Shown piece after piece: positions 25,829 to 38,294 of a DNA stretch of 64,000 bases. Location of the stretch: positions 39,101,817-39,165,816 of the forward strand of contig NC_090981.1 of assembly GCF_040807025.1 (NCBI RefSeq), in the 5' to 3' direction. This DNA comes from Struthio camelus (taxonomy: Eukaryota > Chordata > Aves > Struthioniformes > Struthionidae). The notes under the pieces were generated by a model. That model saw only the letters and a list, made by a program, of their open reading frames with translations. It had not been told where the DNA came from and ran no database searches. The translations under genes and the position numbers were made by a program. Position 1 is the first letter of the stretch, and each line of letters begins with the position of its first letter.

Positions 25829-26061
25829 CTAGGTTCGATGCCAGAAGGGAGACAGGGCCAGTACTCCGCAGCATCACTGGAATGGATCATTTATATTAGG
25901 CGTCTGCAAAGATGTATGAATTCAGAGGCAAAGATTGTCTGTACACTGTCTTTTGCTGATATAAGCCAGCTTTGTCTATGCTTTGAGCTGCCTCTGAAGC
26001 TGTGTTATGCCAGAAGCCAAGCTGTAAGCCTGGCCTCCTAGCATCCTGAGAGCTCACTTAC

Positions 26062-26091
26062 CTCTGCAGATGGTTTAACAGCCTCTCCCAT
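26062..26091 (-). CDS. Candidate start exon: Kozak ATG and strong donor
   Basis: On the minus strand GTGGCCACCATGG is an ideal initiation context. An in-frame TAA lies seven codons upstream of the ATG, so the start is well defined. Ten codons (MGEAVKPSAE) lead straight into GCAGAG|GTAAGTGAG, a strong donor in phase 0. The next open phase-0 segment to the left is the CpG-rich exon candidate ending at 25828, about 230 bases away. I do not recognise the N-terminus. The combination of start, upstream stop and donor is better than usual for chance but has not been checked against any transcript. Confidence 0.38.
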
Positions 26092-26490
26092 GGTGGCCAC
26101 TCCTCTTACACGTTATTCAGCTGCCACTCTAAGGAGACCTGGCCTGGTGTATCCATCTTCTACTATTACTTCAGATTTTGTGGCAGGTATGTGGTTTGCA
26201 CAGACACTTTCTACCAGCCCTAGGACTTCCATTCATTTCCTTCGCTCTTGAATGGCAAACCATTTATTTGCGAGAGTTCCTTGCCAGCATTTCATTCCTT
26301 AGATTTTCTTCAGGATTTTTTTTGTTCCACAGCTTGGATCAGCTGGTATATGTTACATAATTTGCTGTGGCTGAGGAGTAGTCAGGTACCATGGCATCCA
26401 GGTAAAAGTAAAATATCCTGTAAGGAATAGAGTGTTTTAGAATGCTGCTGTTTACAAGATGAATGGCCTGACATCTGAAGTCTTTTAGTC

Positions 26491-26504
26491 TTTTTTTTTT
26501 TTTT
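26491..26504 (+). repeat. Poly(T) run
   Basis: Fourteen consecutive Ts. Confidence 0.85.
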
Positions 26505-27540
26505 ATTAGGCCCGGTTTAAACCTTTTGTCTATATGTAAATGTAGGTGTTAACCTGAGAGAGATGCTATATAGAAACTTAGTGTTTCTTACTAAGACTAA
26601 AGCTGACTATAACCATGTCACAATAAAGCTTAGGTTTTGGATAGAAGTTACATACCTTGAATAAGTTTCTGAAAGGTAGGATAAAAAATCAGTATTTTTA
26701 TTTTCTAGCTTGTTACAGGTCAGATTTTAGATTGCTCTGAGTTCCTCTATTTTGTCAGTAATTTTACTTTTCATATATTATATCCAACCACTAAATGTAT
26801 TTCCGGTCTTTGCAAACTAAGAAGAGAATTTGTTTTGACAAAGATGGCACGCACATGCACCCTCCCCACCCCCGACGCTCATTCAAGGTGTATATGAGAA
26901 CAATAAAACTTGAACAAAATCCAGCAAAAAAACCAAACTAACAAAATAACGAATAAAAGAGGTGGCTCTTTCCAGAGGTATGTCCTTAATACTTTTTTTA
27001 AGGTTATTAAAGGCATTTGAATAGGAGCCTCATACTCGGTGCAGATTTAAGCTTGCTTTATGAAACCAGAGTTAGCATGCTTCTTCAGGCCATGTGCACA
27101 GTCATAAGTAGTCAGGACATCTGCTCTGGTCTAATTTGAGAGAGTAAAGATGGCCATATAGCGATATTGAAACGTATGGCAATTTAACTTAGAAAGGCCT
27201 GCTTTTTCCCTTTCCACATATCCTCTTCATATTTTCCTCTAAAATTAATTGGCTTTGTTCTGAAGGAAGTATTTCTGCAAAATCTAAATACTCTCTTTTA
27301 TTTAGTTTGTGCTTATTTTATGGAAAGCTACATGTTTTCAGGTCAGTGGTCAATGGAATTCTTTTTACAGCTGCCTCCTCCTGTTTATCTTTATCTGTCA
27401 GTAAAGTAAACTCTCTTTTAGTTGTTTAGAAATGAACGTATTCTGTACTATCATCTCTAGGCACCATCCTGTTCTTCGCAGAGCATGAGTTATCAGTCAG
27501 TTTAGGCAGTGCTTAGAAACAAGTACTCTGCATATACAGG

Positions 27541-27595
27541 CAAAACTCCTGTCATCTTCAACGGGAACAATATGGTACCAAGCCCAGGGGTCCTG
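27541..27595. repeat. Old repeat fragment (TTGACTTCAATGGG family)
   Basis: CAAAACTCCTGTCATCTTCA is followed by ACGGGAACAATATGG. It resembles a diverged copy of an ancient reptile/bird interspersed repeat whose consensus carries ATTGACTTCAATGGGAG. Family not identified. Confidence 0.35.
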
Positions 27596-28079
27596 GGTAA
27601 GTGACAGTGGGCAGAACTCACTTTGCTTCTTTGAATTCAAAGACATTTAAAGAAGTTAAATGAGATGGCTTTTAGCTTAGATCTACCTCTAAAACTCGTA
27701 TCTGGGTTAATTTAACTTACCCTTTTTTTCAGTCTCTTTGTGGTTGGCTTTCTTGCTACTCTCCTGTATTCTGACCCATTAGTATTTAGGAGCCTCGCTC
27801 AGGACCTTCTATCCCCAGGGCAAGGCACACTCATCAGATTTCATCCAAACTCCGAGCTGTTTCTTATACTTTATGTGCTCAGTGACTCTCTGTAACAAAG
27901 ACAGAGATAGCATTTCACACAGACCTCCCCCTAAAACTTCACGCGTACCGCCAAAGTACAATTCTTCATTGAAATTGCCACCGAAACATACCACATGTCT
28001 TGAAGCAATATCCTTATACTTTGGAAGTAGAATAAGCAGCTTAGCTGCAGCTAGCAACACATCTATGCTCCAGTCAGTA

Positions 28080-28103
28080 TTTGCCTTTGCCTTTGCCTTT
28101 CCC
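28080..28103 (+). repeat. TTTGCC hexamer repeat
   Basis: Three perfect TTTGCC units and a fourth with one change. Confidence 0.85.
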
Positions 28104-28307
28104 TGAGAACAGCATCTCTGAAAGGCTGGATTCCTTCTTTTATTTGGCCATATGCTCTCACTGTAACTATGGTCTTTTCATAACAACCCTACGCTAACCA
28201 TACATTATTAACCCCTGGAGACAGAAACTTCAATTTAACGTTTTCTTGTAAGCACTGAGCAAAACTAGGATATAACACTAATGACTTTTCTCTGTTTTTT
28301 CTTCCCC

Positions 28308-28323
28308 TTTTTTTTTTTTTTTT
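28308..28323 (+). repeat. Poly(T) run
   Basis: Sixteen consecutive Ts. Confidence 0.85.
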
Positions 28324-30771
28324 ACCCTGCCCATACTTTAAATTTAAGGAAAAGGGAAATCAGCTTTAAAAAAGAAACAAAAACTGATCCAATGTGGACC
28401 ATTCAAATCTGAACTATTTTCTGGTACAAAAGAGTGTGCAGGTGGTAAAACATCTGTTCTCTCTCTGGGCTTTAGGTATCCAGTTTTGGCTTGTACTTAG
28501 CAACTCTCTCCTCTTCCATATGTGTTTCTCACAGAAGGTTTAACACTTCCTTGTTAGAATCTCTGCAGCATTCTCTAATTCAAAATAAAGAAAACATTTT
28601 AAGCAGTAAATTACAAAATTATTTTCCACAGTTTCTGTAATGAAACTCTAAAATACAGTCTTTAGCATTCTGTTTTGTGTAAGGTTCAGTTACTTGCTGA
28701 CCATAGAAATAAATGCCCTCTTACCACGTACCTATAAGATATAGCTGCTAGTAGCACTGTCATCATCAGTACTGTAGTTACACTGAATATATATACAACA
28801 TATGAACAGCAAGGCTCTAGAGAACTATGACAGACACATGGGATATTAAAATGAAAGTGAATTATGTGTATCCTGTAGGGAGGTAACAAGTACCCTGGAC
28901 TTCAATTACAGATGGTTTTTGCCCTTTTATCTCCTTTACGGACTAAGCAGAAAAGTGTATATGAAGATATGATCTTTGATTGTAGATTTTTAGCAGAGCT
29001 ACCACCAAAAAGATGTGTTCCTGAATAACGAATGGAAGTTCCCTGATGAGTGTTAGCCTCCAGCATCAGAAAGGCAGCAACGGATGCTGGTTCTTCTGAA
29101 AATTCCTTAAATTAAGATCACTCTGGGGGAACAATCCTTTCACATGAATCAGAGGAGAGATTTCCTTGACAAAAGATATTTGATTTCAAGTCAACTCTCT
29201 AAGGAATTATTCTCTGGAGAGTTTTGGCATCTGACCTGACAGGCATCAGCAGTAGGAGATACTACACTATGGTGTGCAGCTATGAAGGCGGAACGCAAGT
29301 ACATGACTAACAGGGTTTCTGAAGACAAACTGCATGCCAAATAAATGGATAATAAGTGCAACCCGCATCTTAACTGACTGGCTGAATGCAGTGATGTCTT
29401 TATGAACACAAAGTTTTCAAGTTCTGGCCCTTATTCCTGCACTTTAGGAAAACAAAGTTTGTATCAGGAAATCTCAGAAAATCCTGTGATGCCTTAAAAG
29501 TCTCAAGCTGAGGCCTGTCAGGATATAATTAACAGATGTAGACAGCCACTATCACAGCATGACTAAGCTAGTTTTACACCGGATAAGCCCAAATTATATT
29601 TATTTTCATTTCACAACATGTTCATAATTTTAATGAGCTAGTGAGAGATACAAACAAGAAAACTAGGCTCCGTGACCAATTCTCCTCCCTAAACTGCTGG
29701 GTTTGGTATGTTAATGGACAAAACTAACAAAGCAATTGTATTGAAACGCTCTTCATAATAGGTTGAGCAACACAGCTGGCAGAGAGACGAGGGGAGGGAG
29801 CAAACAGCTACTGGGACCGATTCCCTGGGCCCAGGTCTATTATTATCCATGTATGATCAAATCAAATCATAAGAATAACAATACCTTAGGAACACTGCAC
29901 TTCAATCCAAAAGCATTTGATAATGGAAACAAGATATTCTAAGAAGTCTGAGAAACAGATCTCTCTTGGGCTGAAACACAAAAACTATTTTTAACACAGA
30001 GCAACACCACTACACATATTTACAAGAAGTTGAGAGTGAGACATTTCCAAAGGAAGCTGTAGAAAATATGCAGGTAGACAGTAGGCCATAACACAAGTTA
30101 GAACCTGGTCCAGCTGCCAGTTACAATTCCCTGCTCTTGAAATAAGAACTGCATATCATCTGCTACTGGTTATAAGAGGAAGCCATAAGGATGCTCTGCA
30201 ATCGTACCATATCTAACACAATTCCCTGACACATTTACACCTGCCAATGCCAGGAGCTGGTCAGATATTTACCTGCACAGCCAAGGCTTTTCATTTGCAG
30301 CAGTTGTACATCTAAACATATGCACTTTATTTAAAAAGTAATTGTATGCTGTCCTTGTACTGTGACATTTAAATATCTGAATATGAAATAGCCTAACACT
30401 GGCTGAAACACAGCTCACTTCATTGCATTAAATACCACGGCAGCATGTACCTTTAACAGAGACTGATGAGTAGGTGCTTTAGTGCGGGGCCAGACTCAGG
30501 TCAGCCCTCAGATGGAGGGATAGTGGTGCTGCCATACAGCAAGCAGCAGGACTGCACATGTACTGGGAGACACGGGAGTGAGGAGCACTGAGGAGATACT
30601 AACTTGGCTCCCTATAAACCTCTTCCATGGTTGTAAGTGAACTTTCCACAGGTTCACTTACAACACCAATTTTTGTAGAGATCTCCCACTTGCTCTTGCA
30701 ACTGCTTCACTTATTAGACAAGGCTTAGCCACAGCTGTAGTTTAGAAAAATAACAATTTATTAATAAGCCA

Positions 30772-31235
30772 TACTCATAAGAACAGTCATTATTATCTAA
30801 GACCATAGGTCTACTGGTTCAGCATCTGTCCCCAACAGTGGCTAGAAGCAAATGCCTAGGGAAGAGTGAGAACAGGGTAGTACTTGTGATACTTCCCGCT
30901 TCCTCCTCCAAGTACTATTTCAGCCTCCGGACACCTTCAGTTCAGACGACTTCCTCAGTCAGCATTTAGTAACCCTCTTTCAGACACTATTCCAGTTTCC
31001 TCTTGTAGCTGTGTTAACTTTTAGCATCCAAAATATCTTTCGGCAATAAGTTCCAGAGGTCTAAACTTCCTTGCATGAAGAACAACTTCCTTTTGTTTGT
31101 TTTAGTTTAGTTTGTTAGTTCTCATTTAGCTACTTCAGTGCTCCGTTACTCACTCTTTCTAACACCTCACTTTGTGCTGCGCAACCTTCTTACCCCTCTC
31201 AGTTCTTGTTTACAGTCCTCTGGTATATCCTCTGT
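30772..31235 (-). mobile_element. Ancient, highly diverged CR1-like LINE tail
   Basis: The order of landmarks matches the 3' region of an old CR1 subfamily known from turtles, crocodiles and birds, read from the opposite strand. ATAAGAACAG comes first, then GTCTACTGGTTCAGCATCTG and CAACAGTGGCTAGAAGCAAA, a region with GCAATAAGTTCCAGAGGT, then ACTTCCTTTTGTTTGTTTTA. Divergence is far above that of the CR1 copies at 18.7 and 38.3 kb. No open frame remains. Confidence 0.7.
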
Positions 31236-31846
31236 GCATAAGACTCCAATGACATCAGTGGATACTGAAATGTTACCCAATATTTCTGCTCAGGATACTG
31301 AAAGATCATAAAAGGATTACAGATCACAAATTTTACAGCACAGATAGTTGTTGGTTGGTTGAAGAGGCTTTTGGGTCTTTAATTAATCCTAATTCAGGGC
31401 AGCTATACTCAGTTAAACTTACAGTTATGTGAATTTATTTCCAAAGTTATCTGATGCCCCTAATCCAGTGTTTGGTACACCCTAGTACACTGTTTAGCAA
31501 GAGCAAGGCAACTCAGAGCACTGCTCAGCATAGAGCACAGAAAGACTGGAAGAACCTCTGAGACTACCGGTGGTACCACAATCCATAGCCTAGACTCTTC
31601 TCTTTTATATTTTAACAAATCTTCTATTTGTCAGAAACTGAGCCAAGGACTACCCCATTCCTTCAAAGCACAGCTACGGAAGATCCCTTTTAATACATTA
31701 TCCTAATCATCAAAGCTCTTCTGCTTCCAAGCTGCCTCTATGCACTATGTGTTGGCTTGCAGTCTGTCATCTCAGCTGTGGAGATTCTCAGCTGTGGCCA
31801 CTGAAATGTGGCCATTTTTAAGAACTTTTCAAAACACGTGGGTCAC

Positions 31847-31904
31847 ATCCTTACTTCACTGAAGTCCACACGACATTTGGAATTTAATTCAGTGAGGTGA
31901 GGAC
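31847..31904. repeat. Short inverted repeat, MITE-like relic
   Basis: The left arm ATCCTTACTTCACTGAA (31847-31863) pairs with the reverse complement of the right arm TTCAGTGAGGTGAGGAC (31888-31904) at 14 of 17 positions, around a 24-base loop. This structure fits a decayed foldback element. Confidence 0.5.
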
Positions 31905-32490
31905 TTCACTCATGGATCCTCTCAGCAAAACTCAGTCAAGTAATTACACACACAGTGTGTACACACTGAATTACACAGTGAAAAGTAATTAATTTTAAAA
32001 GGGCCAAAATAAAAAATCAGCAAGATGAATAAAGAAAAATCACTACTGCCATTAGTATTTATTGAGACATTTCGGAGGCCCTCACAGGGATTCTACGTCA
32101 TGACAGTTTTCTATTCACATTGCAATCACAGGGCTGGATGTGGAGTAACTTCTATTTGGCAACACTCACGGTGAGAGGGAACAAAAAGGGAAAAAAAAGA
32201 CCAGCCTGACTGAGATGTGAACATCAATTTGAACTTTTTTCCCTGAGCTAGGGAAAGTTCAATAGATCTCAGTATTAAAGAGCAGAGGTTGTCCAAAATG
32301 TGCCTGTCTCCACTTTAGCCTGATTTTTTCCTTCCCTCAAAATCACTGATGTGCTAGGGAAAAGCATCTGAAGCCGTTATTGCATACAAAAGATGTATTA
32401 CACACATCTTTTTGAAATCCAAGACTATATCTTTCATTTTTTGGCTTGTTTATCTTCTTGTGCTTCTTAGTTTCATTTCTCATTTTATAG

Positions 32491-32783
32491 CCTTGAACCG
32501 GGGTGATGAAACCAAACAAGGTCACCCTCCCACACCCAATTGTTTTGAGAATTGCCAGTGGTTTTCAGGCATAAAACTTTGTTCTTGGCTGCCTAATCTG
32601 GGGCCTTTTACTTCAGAGATGTCCCCTCTGCATAAGTCTTGCTTCGAGCAAGTCAGCAGATATTGTGACGTGGACTCCTGCCCTTTAGGAAGAACCTCAC
32701 ATAACATCACTCCCCCTGTGATTCTTACTGACAGACCATATACGCAACCGTGTAACAAAAGCAAGTTTTTCAATGAAAAGTGA
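32491..32783 (+). CDS. Cys-rich terminal-exon candidate
   Basis: A T-rich acceptor (TTCTCATTTTATAG|CC) opens a 96-codon frame ending in TGA, entered one base into a codon. The peptide has seven cysteines (for example NCFENC, RYCDVDSC) and two N-glycosylation sequons (NIT, NKS), which would suit a secreted or extracellular segment. A frame on the opposite strand over 32522-32851 is also open, which weakens the case. No upstream exon with matching phase was found and no family is recognised. Confidence 0.22.
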
Positions 32784-34122
32784 GGCAGGCCTATTAAATT
32801 TTGTGACAGGAAACAGCTGTAAGCACTGGAGAATGATACTTGAATCCCCATGTTGAATATGAATGAACCACTCCATTAAAAAAAATCCCAAACCCTCTAG
32901 TCCTGTTTGAGTCTTTTTTTTGCTTTGGTCTGATCTTACCTCCTCTGGCTATCATATGCCCATACTGCATGTCTCGGATTAAGCTTGATCAAGCAAAAAC
33001 ATCTGTTAAGAAAGACAATGGGAAAAGGTGTCTCAGGGAAAGATAATGCATCCATTTAAATCTCTGATAGCAACAGAACAGGTCCTCACATCAATTCCAA
33101 TTGCAGAAAGCAGGCTGCAAAACTAGAAAATAAACCAGTTTGTTCCTTTGCACATGAAACTGAAAGCAAAATCATAATGAAAAAAATACAAAGCAACAGC
33201 TTATTCTGGGCTTACTGTGGCTTATTACTGAGCAGCTACGATAAATCATCATCCAATTTGGCTGCTCAGCTCAGATCTCCTCTAGCTGCACTAAGTTGAT
33301 GGGCAAGACACAACATTCCTGGGATTTGTCATAAGGAGGTTTGTCACATCTTCCCAAAGATTGCGTAAGGAGGAATGAGACAGGCTGTAGAAGGCCAAAG
33401 TGTTCGGCAGAAATTATTTCACTTCCTCCATGTTTTGCAGCATAAAAGGCTTCTTGCCATAAATCAGCTCTGATTAGTTTATTATGGATGTTTAGGTTAA
33501 ATGTCTCAATTGCTCTTTTGTTCTTGAGACTCCAATCTTTTTTTTAGATATTTATTTGTACAACTTCTAGACAGCTGATTTCATTTCCCATCTTTTTATT
33601 TTCTGCTATGTTGTGGGAAATACTTTGTCACAAAACTAAAACACCCACAGACACAAGCAGCAGGATGCAGGCATTTTCCCTATCAGACAAACTGACACCA
33701 AGCTGCACGGTTAACAACGCCTCACGGAGAGAACATGAAGCAGCTCAGAAACTGATTCTCAGCTATGCTTTTCCCACAGACCTGCCACAGCCTTTAGAAG
33801 AAATGTGGTTGGAAAGGCAAACCTTGAACATGTCCACTGAATGATGTGTTGTTGAAAAAAGTAGCGTGCAAGAACACCTTTAATTTACAAGTAGGAAAGA
33901 CTCACACCATTGTGGATTTTTCCTTTTACTTTTCTCTGATTTAAAATCACTGTTCTATAATCTCATAACTAAATGAGATGAGTATGGTCTTCTGATCTGA
34001 GCAGAAGACTGACGTTCAAGATTGCTGGGCTTTCCTCACTTTTGTGTGAATAACTTCATGGATGATTGTGGGTAAATAACCTGCTCATCTTCAACCATCC
34101 CTACTACATGACAGTTACTTAC

Positions 34123-34138
34123 CTGCCTCTTGCATCAG
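34123..34138 (-). other. Micro-exon-like segment
   Basis: On minus, an acceptor (AATTATTCTCTACAG) and a strong donor (GGCAG|GTAAGTAAC) bracket only 16 bases. Real vertebrate micro-exons have this form, but no flanking exons are known here. Confidence 0.15.
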
Positions 34139-35840
34139 CTGTAGAGAATAATTAACTAGCATTTATAAAGAGATTATCACAGGAAAAGTATAAATGTGGC
34201 AGAAAGTATTTGCTTCAATTTTGAAACCTGGTTGTTTAATATCAGGGTCCTACTACCTATATTAGACATCTGAGTGCTTAGTGTTATGTACCCATTCTTG
34301 AGGATCAGTCATACTATTACACTTGCTATATCCACACCTAATTTAACATTTGTACTTGGCTTCCGCAGCAGCTGTTGAAAAGAGGGTGGAGTGAATTTTA
34401 CTTCAACATGTCTGGTAAAAGTTCCCTGCAGACAATGTCTAATGAGGTTTTGATTTTCCAAAGTAAACTTACAGCAACTAATACAAATACAGAATGCTTT
34501 CTATTCAGATCGTTCCCCTCGCAGAAGGAATTCTTGCTACCTGTGTGCCAAGCCCACTGGCCTTGCGCGTGCCAGGAGCTCCGCTGGTTATCGTCACACT
34601 ATACGTGTGAACGCAGTTAAGGAAACTGGACCACGTTACAGTTAATAGGATTCTGTCTTGCTGAACCCCAAATATTAGAGTAGTTGTGTTTGGCACTAAT
34701 AAGACTACCTCCTGGAAACATTTCCACTAGAAAATACTCATAAATGCCCTTTGGGCACAGAGGAGATTGTAGGGTTTTCTGGATGTGGCTGTGAGGCCGA
34801 CACTCAGAAGGATGGAGCAAATGGGATTTAGATCAGAGCGTGTTCCAGCACTGCCAAAGGACACTCCAGCAGGTTACAGGAAAGAACAGAGATTAACTTC
34901 TCTCCGTATGAAGGAAAATTAATTACGTACTCCCTATGTGGAAATGGTACAAGAGCATATTGCTAGTACTTCCCCCTCCCTGAATACAGCAAGAGTCAAA
35001 AGTAGAAAAAAATCACTAGCATGATGTGGGAAACTCAGAAGATAGGCTTCTTGCATTACTCTGAATTCTCCAGAATATCAAGAATCTCAAAACAAACTCA
35101 TCTGTCCTAACAAATGGGCTTGTGCTTGATTTTACCATTTTATATTTTGATGACTCTCTCTAACTTTTAAAAATACATTTCTTTGTTTGTCTGTTTACAT
35201 ATTTGTTCATGATGACAGAATATGTAGGCACATTTCAGTAGACTGAGATGAATTTAATTAAGCAAGTACATCTGTTGCTAAAGACAACCCAGAAAATGAC
35301 CTGCAGAAAGATAATGTGTATTTACATTCACTGAGTACCAGTTCTTGCACACAAATTCATAATTAACTTTGTGTTAGCTTTCATTCTGACATATTCAACG
35401 TCAAGCCAAGAGATTCAAAGGTAATCTGTGATTTTGAGTGTCCTGAGCATCTTACCTGAGGCCTACTGAAAAGGTCCCAATTTTCTAAGTCTATGACTCA
35501 TCCAAAGCTTCCAAATCAATGCCCTTTCAGGACATTTTGCATAAGGAATGCCACAACTGAAACTATAAGATATTTTTGAATATATTTGTTTTGCAGGATT
35601 ACTCTAATCACTGTGAATACCTATAGAAATGATGTTCACTACATCTGCACTGACACTTTCGTGTCTTATTCATATTGTCCCATATTATCTGTTTTGCAAA
35701 AAGTCTTTCAGTTTTACACTGGATCAAACACCAGTGGGCTTTCGCAATGCTTTAAGATCAAGGCTTTTACACAGATGATCAAAGATAGCTCATCACAAGT
35801 GCTTGTTATCTGGGAATCGGAGTTCACCTCCACAGAAACA

Positions 35841-35907
35841 TAATTTTATATTATATACTATATATTGTTACTATAATATTATTATACGCTTATAATATTT
35901 AATAAAG
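35841..35907 (+). repeat. AT-rich tract
   Basis: TATATTATATACTATATATT and related A/T-only sequence. Confidence 0.8.
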
Positions 35908-36778
35908 ATAACATTCTACTGCACATAAACATAATTAAGTGCTTTTTGTCATGGACCAACAGGGTAAAATCATCCCCCTATATAGCGCTTTCATTTAAAA
36001 AAACAAGTCACAAACACATTTTAACCCCAAAAGCTGAAACCCATTCATCTGCCATTGTTCTGTTAAAGTGGCCAGCCCAATTAACTGCATTCTATTTACC
36101 TGTCTGTATAACAAAATCAATGCTTTTTCTACCCCATGTGCAGAATTATACACATATGGTCTGCTTAATTATGATAGTATTAATTGTTTGTGGAGTAAAA
36201 GCTCTTCAAGTATCTTTGTAAATAAATTCTGAAAGCCAGCTTCCTCTTTGAGGTGACTTTGCTTTATATCTGCACTATCTACGAAGAACAAACAGCAGGG
36301 AACTCGGCAGGAGACTGCTCTGTTCCCCAAGTGCTGTGTGGGCAGGCCTTCATGGTCTAGATATTGGCCGTGTTCACGTGAAACACAACACGCCATATTC
36401 AGACTGCCTATAGATGTGTCACATGCACTACTACTGCTTTTGTCCATTGACTTGAAAGGGCCCAGTAACGCCAGACGTCGGCTACTCTGAATCACTTCAT
36501 TTTGAAGCCACAGTAACTGGAATTCATCTACCTAACTTCAACCAGCGACAAGTTTCAACGTCTAGCCATCCATGTCCCCTCAGTAGCCAGGGAGAAAGAG
36601 AGAGGCATTGCCTGGGAGTAAGCCACCTTATCCTCAGAGAGATAAGCTGAAAATACCCATCTCTTTTCACTACTACTGAAGGAGCGCAGGCAAGTATCTT
36701 ACGCTCATACGTTTTCATTCAGCTCAGAGACCCTTCCCCTCACTTAACATCCTTTACATGCAGCAACCAGCCACCATT

Positions 36779-36945
36779 ACAGAATCACAGAATGGCTGAA
36801 GTTGGAAGAGACCTCTGGAGATCACCTGGTTCAATCCCCCTGCTCAAGCAGGGTCAGCTATAGTAAGTTGCTCAGGACTATGTCCAGTTGGGTTTTGGAG
36901 TATTTCCAAGGATGGAGACTCCACAAACTCTCTGGGCAATCTGTA
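36779..36945 (-). mobile_element. CR1 LINE, short 5'-truncated 3' end
   Basis: Starts ACAGAATCACAGAATGG and continues with GTTGGAAGAGACCTCTGGAG, CTCAAGCAGGGTCAG and GATGGAGACTCCACAAACTC, all in the order of the avian CR1 3' UTR on the minus strand. Homology ends near CTCTGGGCAATCTGT. It is more diverged than the 18.7 kb copy. Confidence 0.9.
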
Positions 36946-36949
36946 TTCA

Positions 36950-38250
36950 TTCCGGTAAACTATGGGTGCTCAGCTGCACTCAAAATTACTAGCCTCACTG
37001 CAGGAGGCAAAGCCAGCTGGGCCAGAAGCAGGGTGAGAGCACAAGACCCTGGAAGGCACTGTTCTCTCTGGTAACACGCTGCCTTCCTGAGCAGCCCCCA
37101 TGCCTCACTTCTCAGCCCAGCGCCTCTCTGGCACATTCTGGCCTTTTTTCCGATAACAGTTTGGCAAATATGGGAGAAGGTGACTTAATAATGTAGGGCT
37201 TTTCCATCATTAATTTTTGTCATTTAGGACACAGACGTTCCTTTCTTCCTTCAAAGTATTACCAATAGCCAAACACTGAGAAAGTGTTAGCAAAGCTAAA
37301 AGGATCTTTGCTGGTTTTCTTTCTTTCTCTTCTGACAATAAGAACAGCATTAACTTGAAGTGGTTCTAGACAGAGATTTCCATCACCCTCTAGAATCAGC
37401 TGCCCATACTGGGCTTGTGACTAGTCCTGTAAATCTTTTTTACTACCATTTTATGTCTCACGTGGCCTGGGCAGTCTGGAAGTTAGTTCTCAGTGAATGT
37501 GACTGACAGAATGAACAAGTGTTTCTGGAAAACTGGCCATTCTATTTAGTGAATAATTTTCCCACCGTCCAGAAACACTCCAGCAGCCAACACAAACAGA
37601 ATGGTGTGCATCTGTCTTCAACCTTTTCTGCTTAGAACTCTGGCTTTCGATTAAAATTAAAATTGATTTTTAAAATTATCTTTCAACTGCCTTGCAAATG
37701 AAAGAGGATCCTGTCACAGCTCAGAAAGAAAAACAGAAGCTAACAGGCTACCCAAGAAAACTAGGGAAGATGCTTTGACCAAATCCAGGCCTCATGCTGA
37801 ACTAATGTAGACCAGAACTATGTACTAGAAATAAGAAGAAGGATTTTCAAGTGATAGTTAATTAAACAGAATAAAAAGGACAAGGAAATATTATTTACCT
37901 TACTTGGGGGAACGTAGGTATTTAACACTGTAGTGATGACTACATGAAGAATACTATAACAATGATATTGGCATAAAAATAAATAATTAAATATGTACCC
38001 TTCAAAAACTACTTCACTGGATCTCTACCTCTGGACCTAAATTTTCCTGTCAGTTATTCCTCTGTCAGTCTCTCTCAAATAAATAACTGCTGTGTGTGGG
38101 AAAGAAGCACTGGATCTTTGTAAATAGAGGATAATAACAACAGCAGTTTTCAGCTTAAATATTAAAATGGTTCTAAATATTTGTTTCCTAATTGTCCTGT
38201 GAAGACTATTCCAACTAGGATTAACTAGTGATGAAATTTATTCTCTGTTT
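36950..38250. other. Unassigned DNA between two CR1 copies
   Basis: AT-rich, non-repetitive, no open frames of note. Confidence 0.5.
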
Positions 38251-38255
38251 ATTAA

Positions 38256-38294
38256 GGACTGGACATGGCCTGGGCAACTTGCTCTAGCTGACCC
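38256..38294 (+). mobile_element. Left fragment of an older CR1 interrupted by a younger one
   Basis: GGACATGGCCTGGGCAACTT followed by GCTCTAGCTGACCC is the stretch of the CR1 3' end that normally precedes CTGCTTGAGCAG. Here it breaks off at TGACCC (38289-38294). The missing continuation is found at 38934, right of the younger CR1. It is therefore the left half of one old insertion. Confidence 0.75.

Larger units (their letters stand above)
26110..30765. other. Unassigned DNA
   Basis: No gene or LINE is recognised. It includes T-runs, a TTTGCC hexamer array and one fragment of the old CATTGACTTCA repeat family. A strong minus donor at 27715-27720 (AAAAGG|GTAAGTTAA) has no good acceptor. Confidence 0.5.
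31240..36775. other. Unassigned DNA
   Basis: Contains one inverted repeat (31847-31904), an exon-like segment on + (32491-32783), a micro-exon-like segment on minus (34123-34138) and an AT-rich tract. No recognisable gene. Confidence 0.45.
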
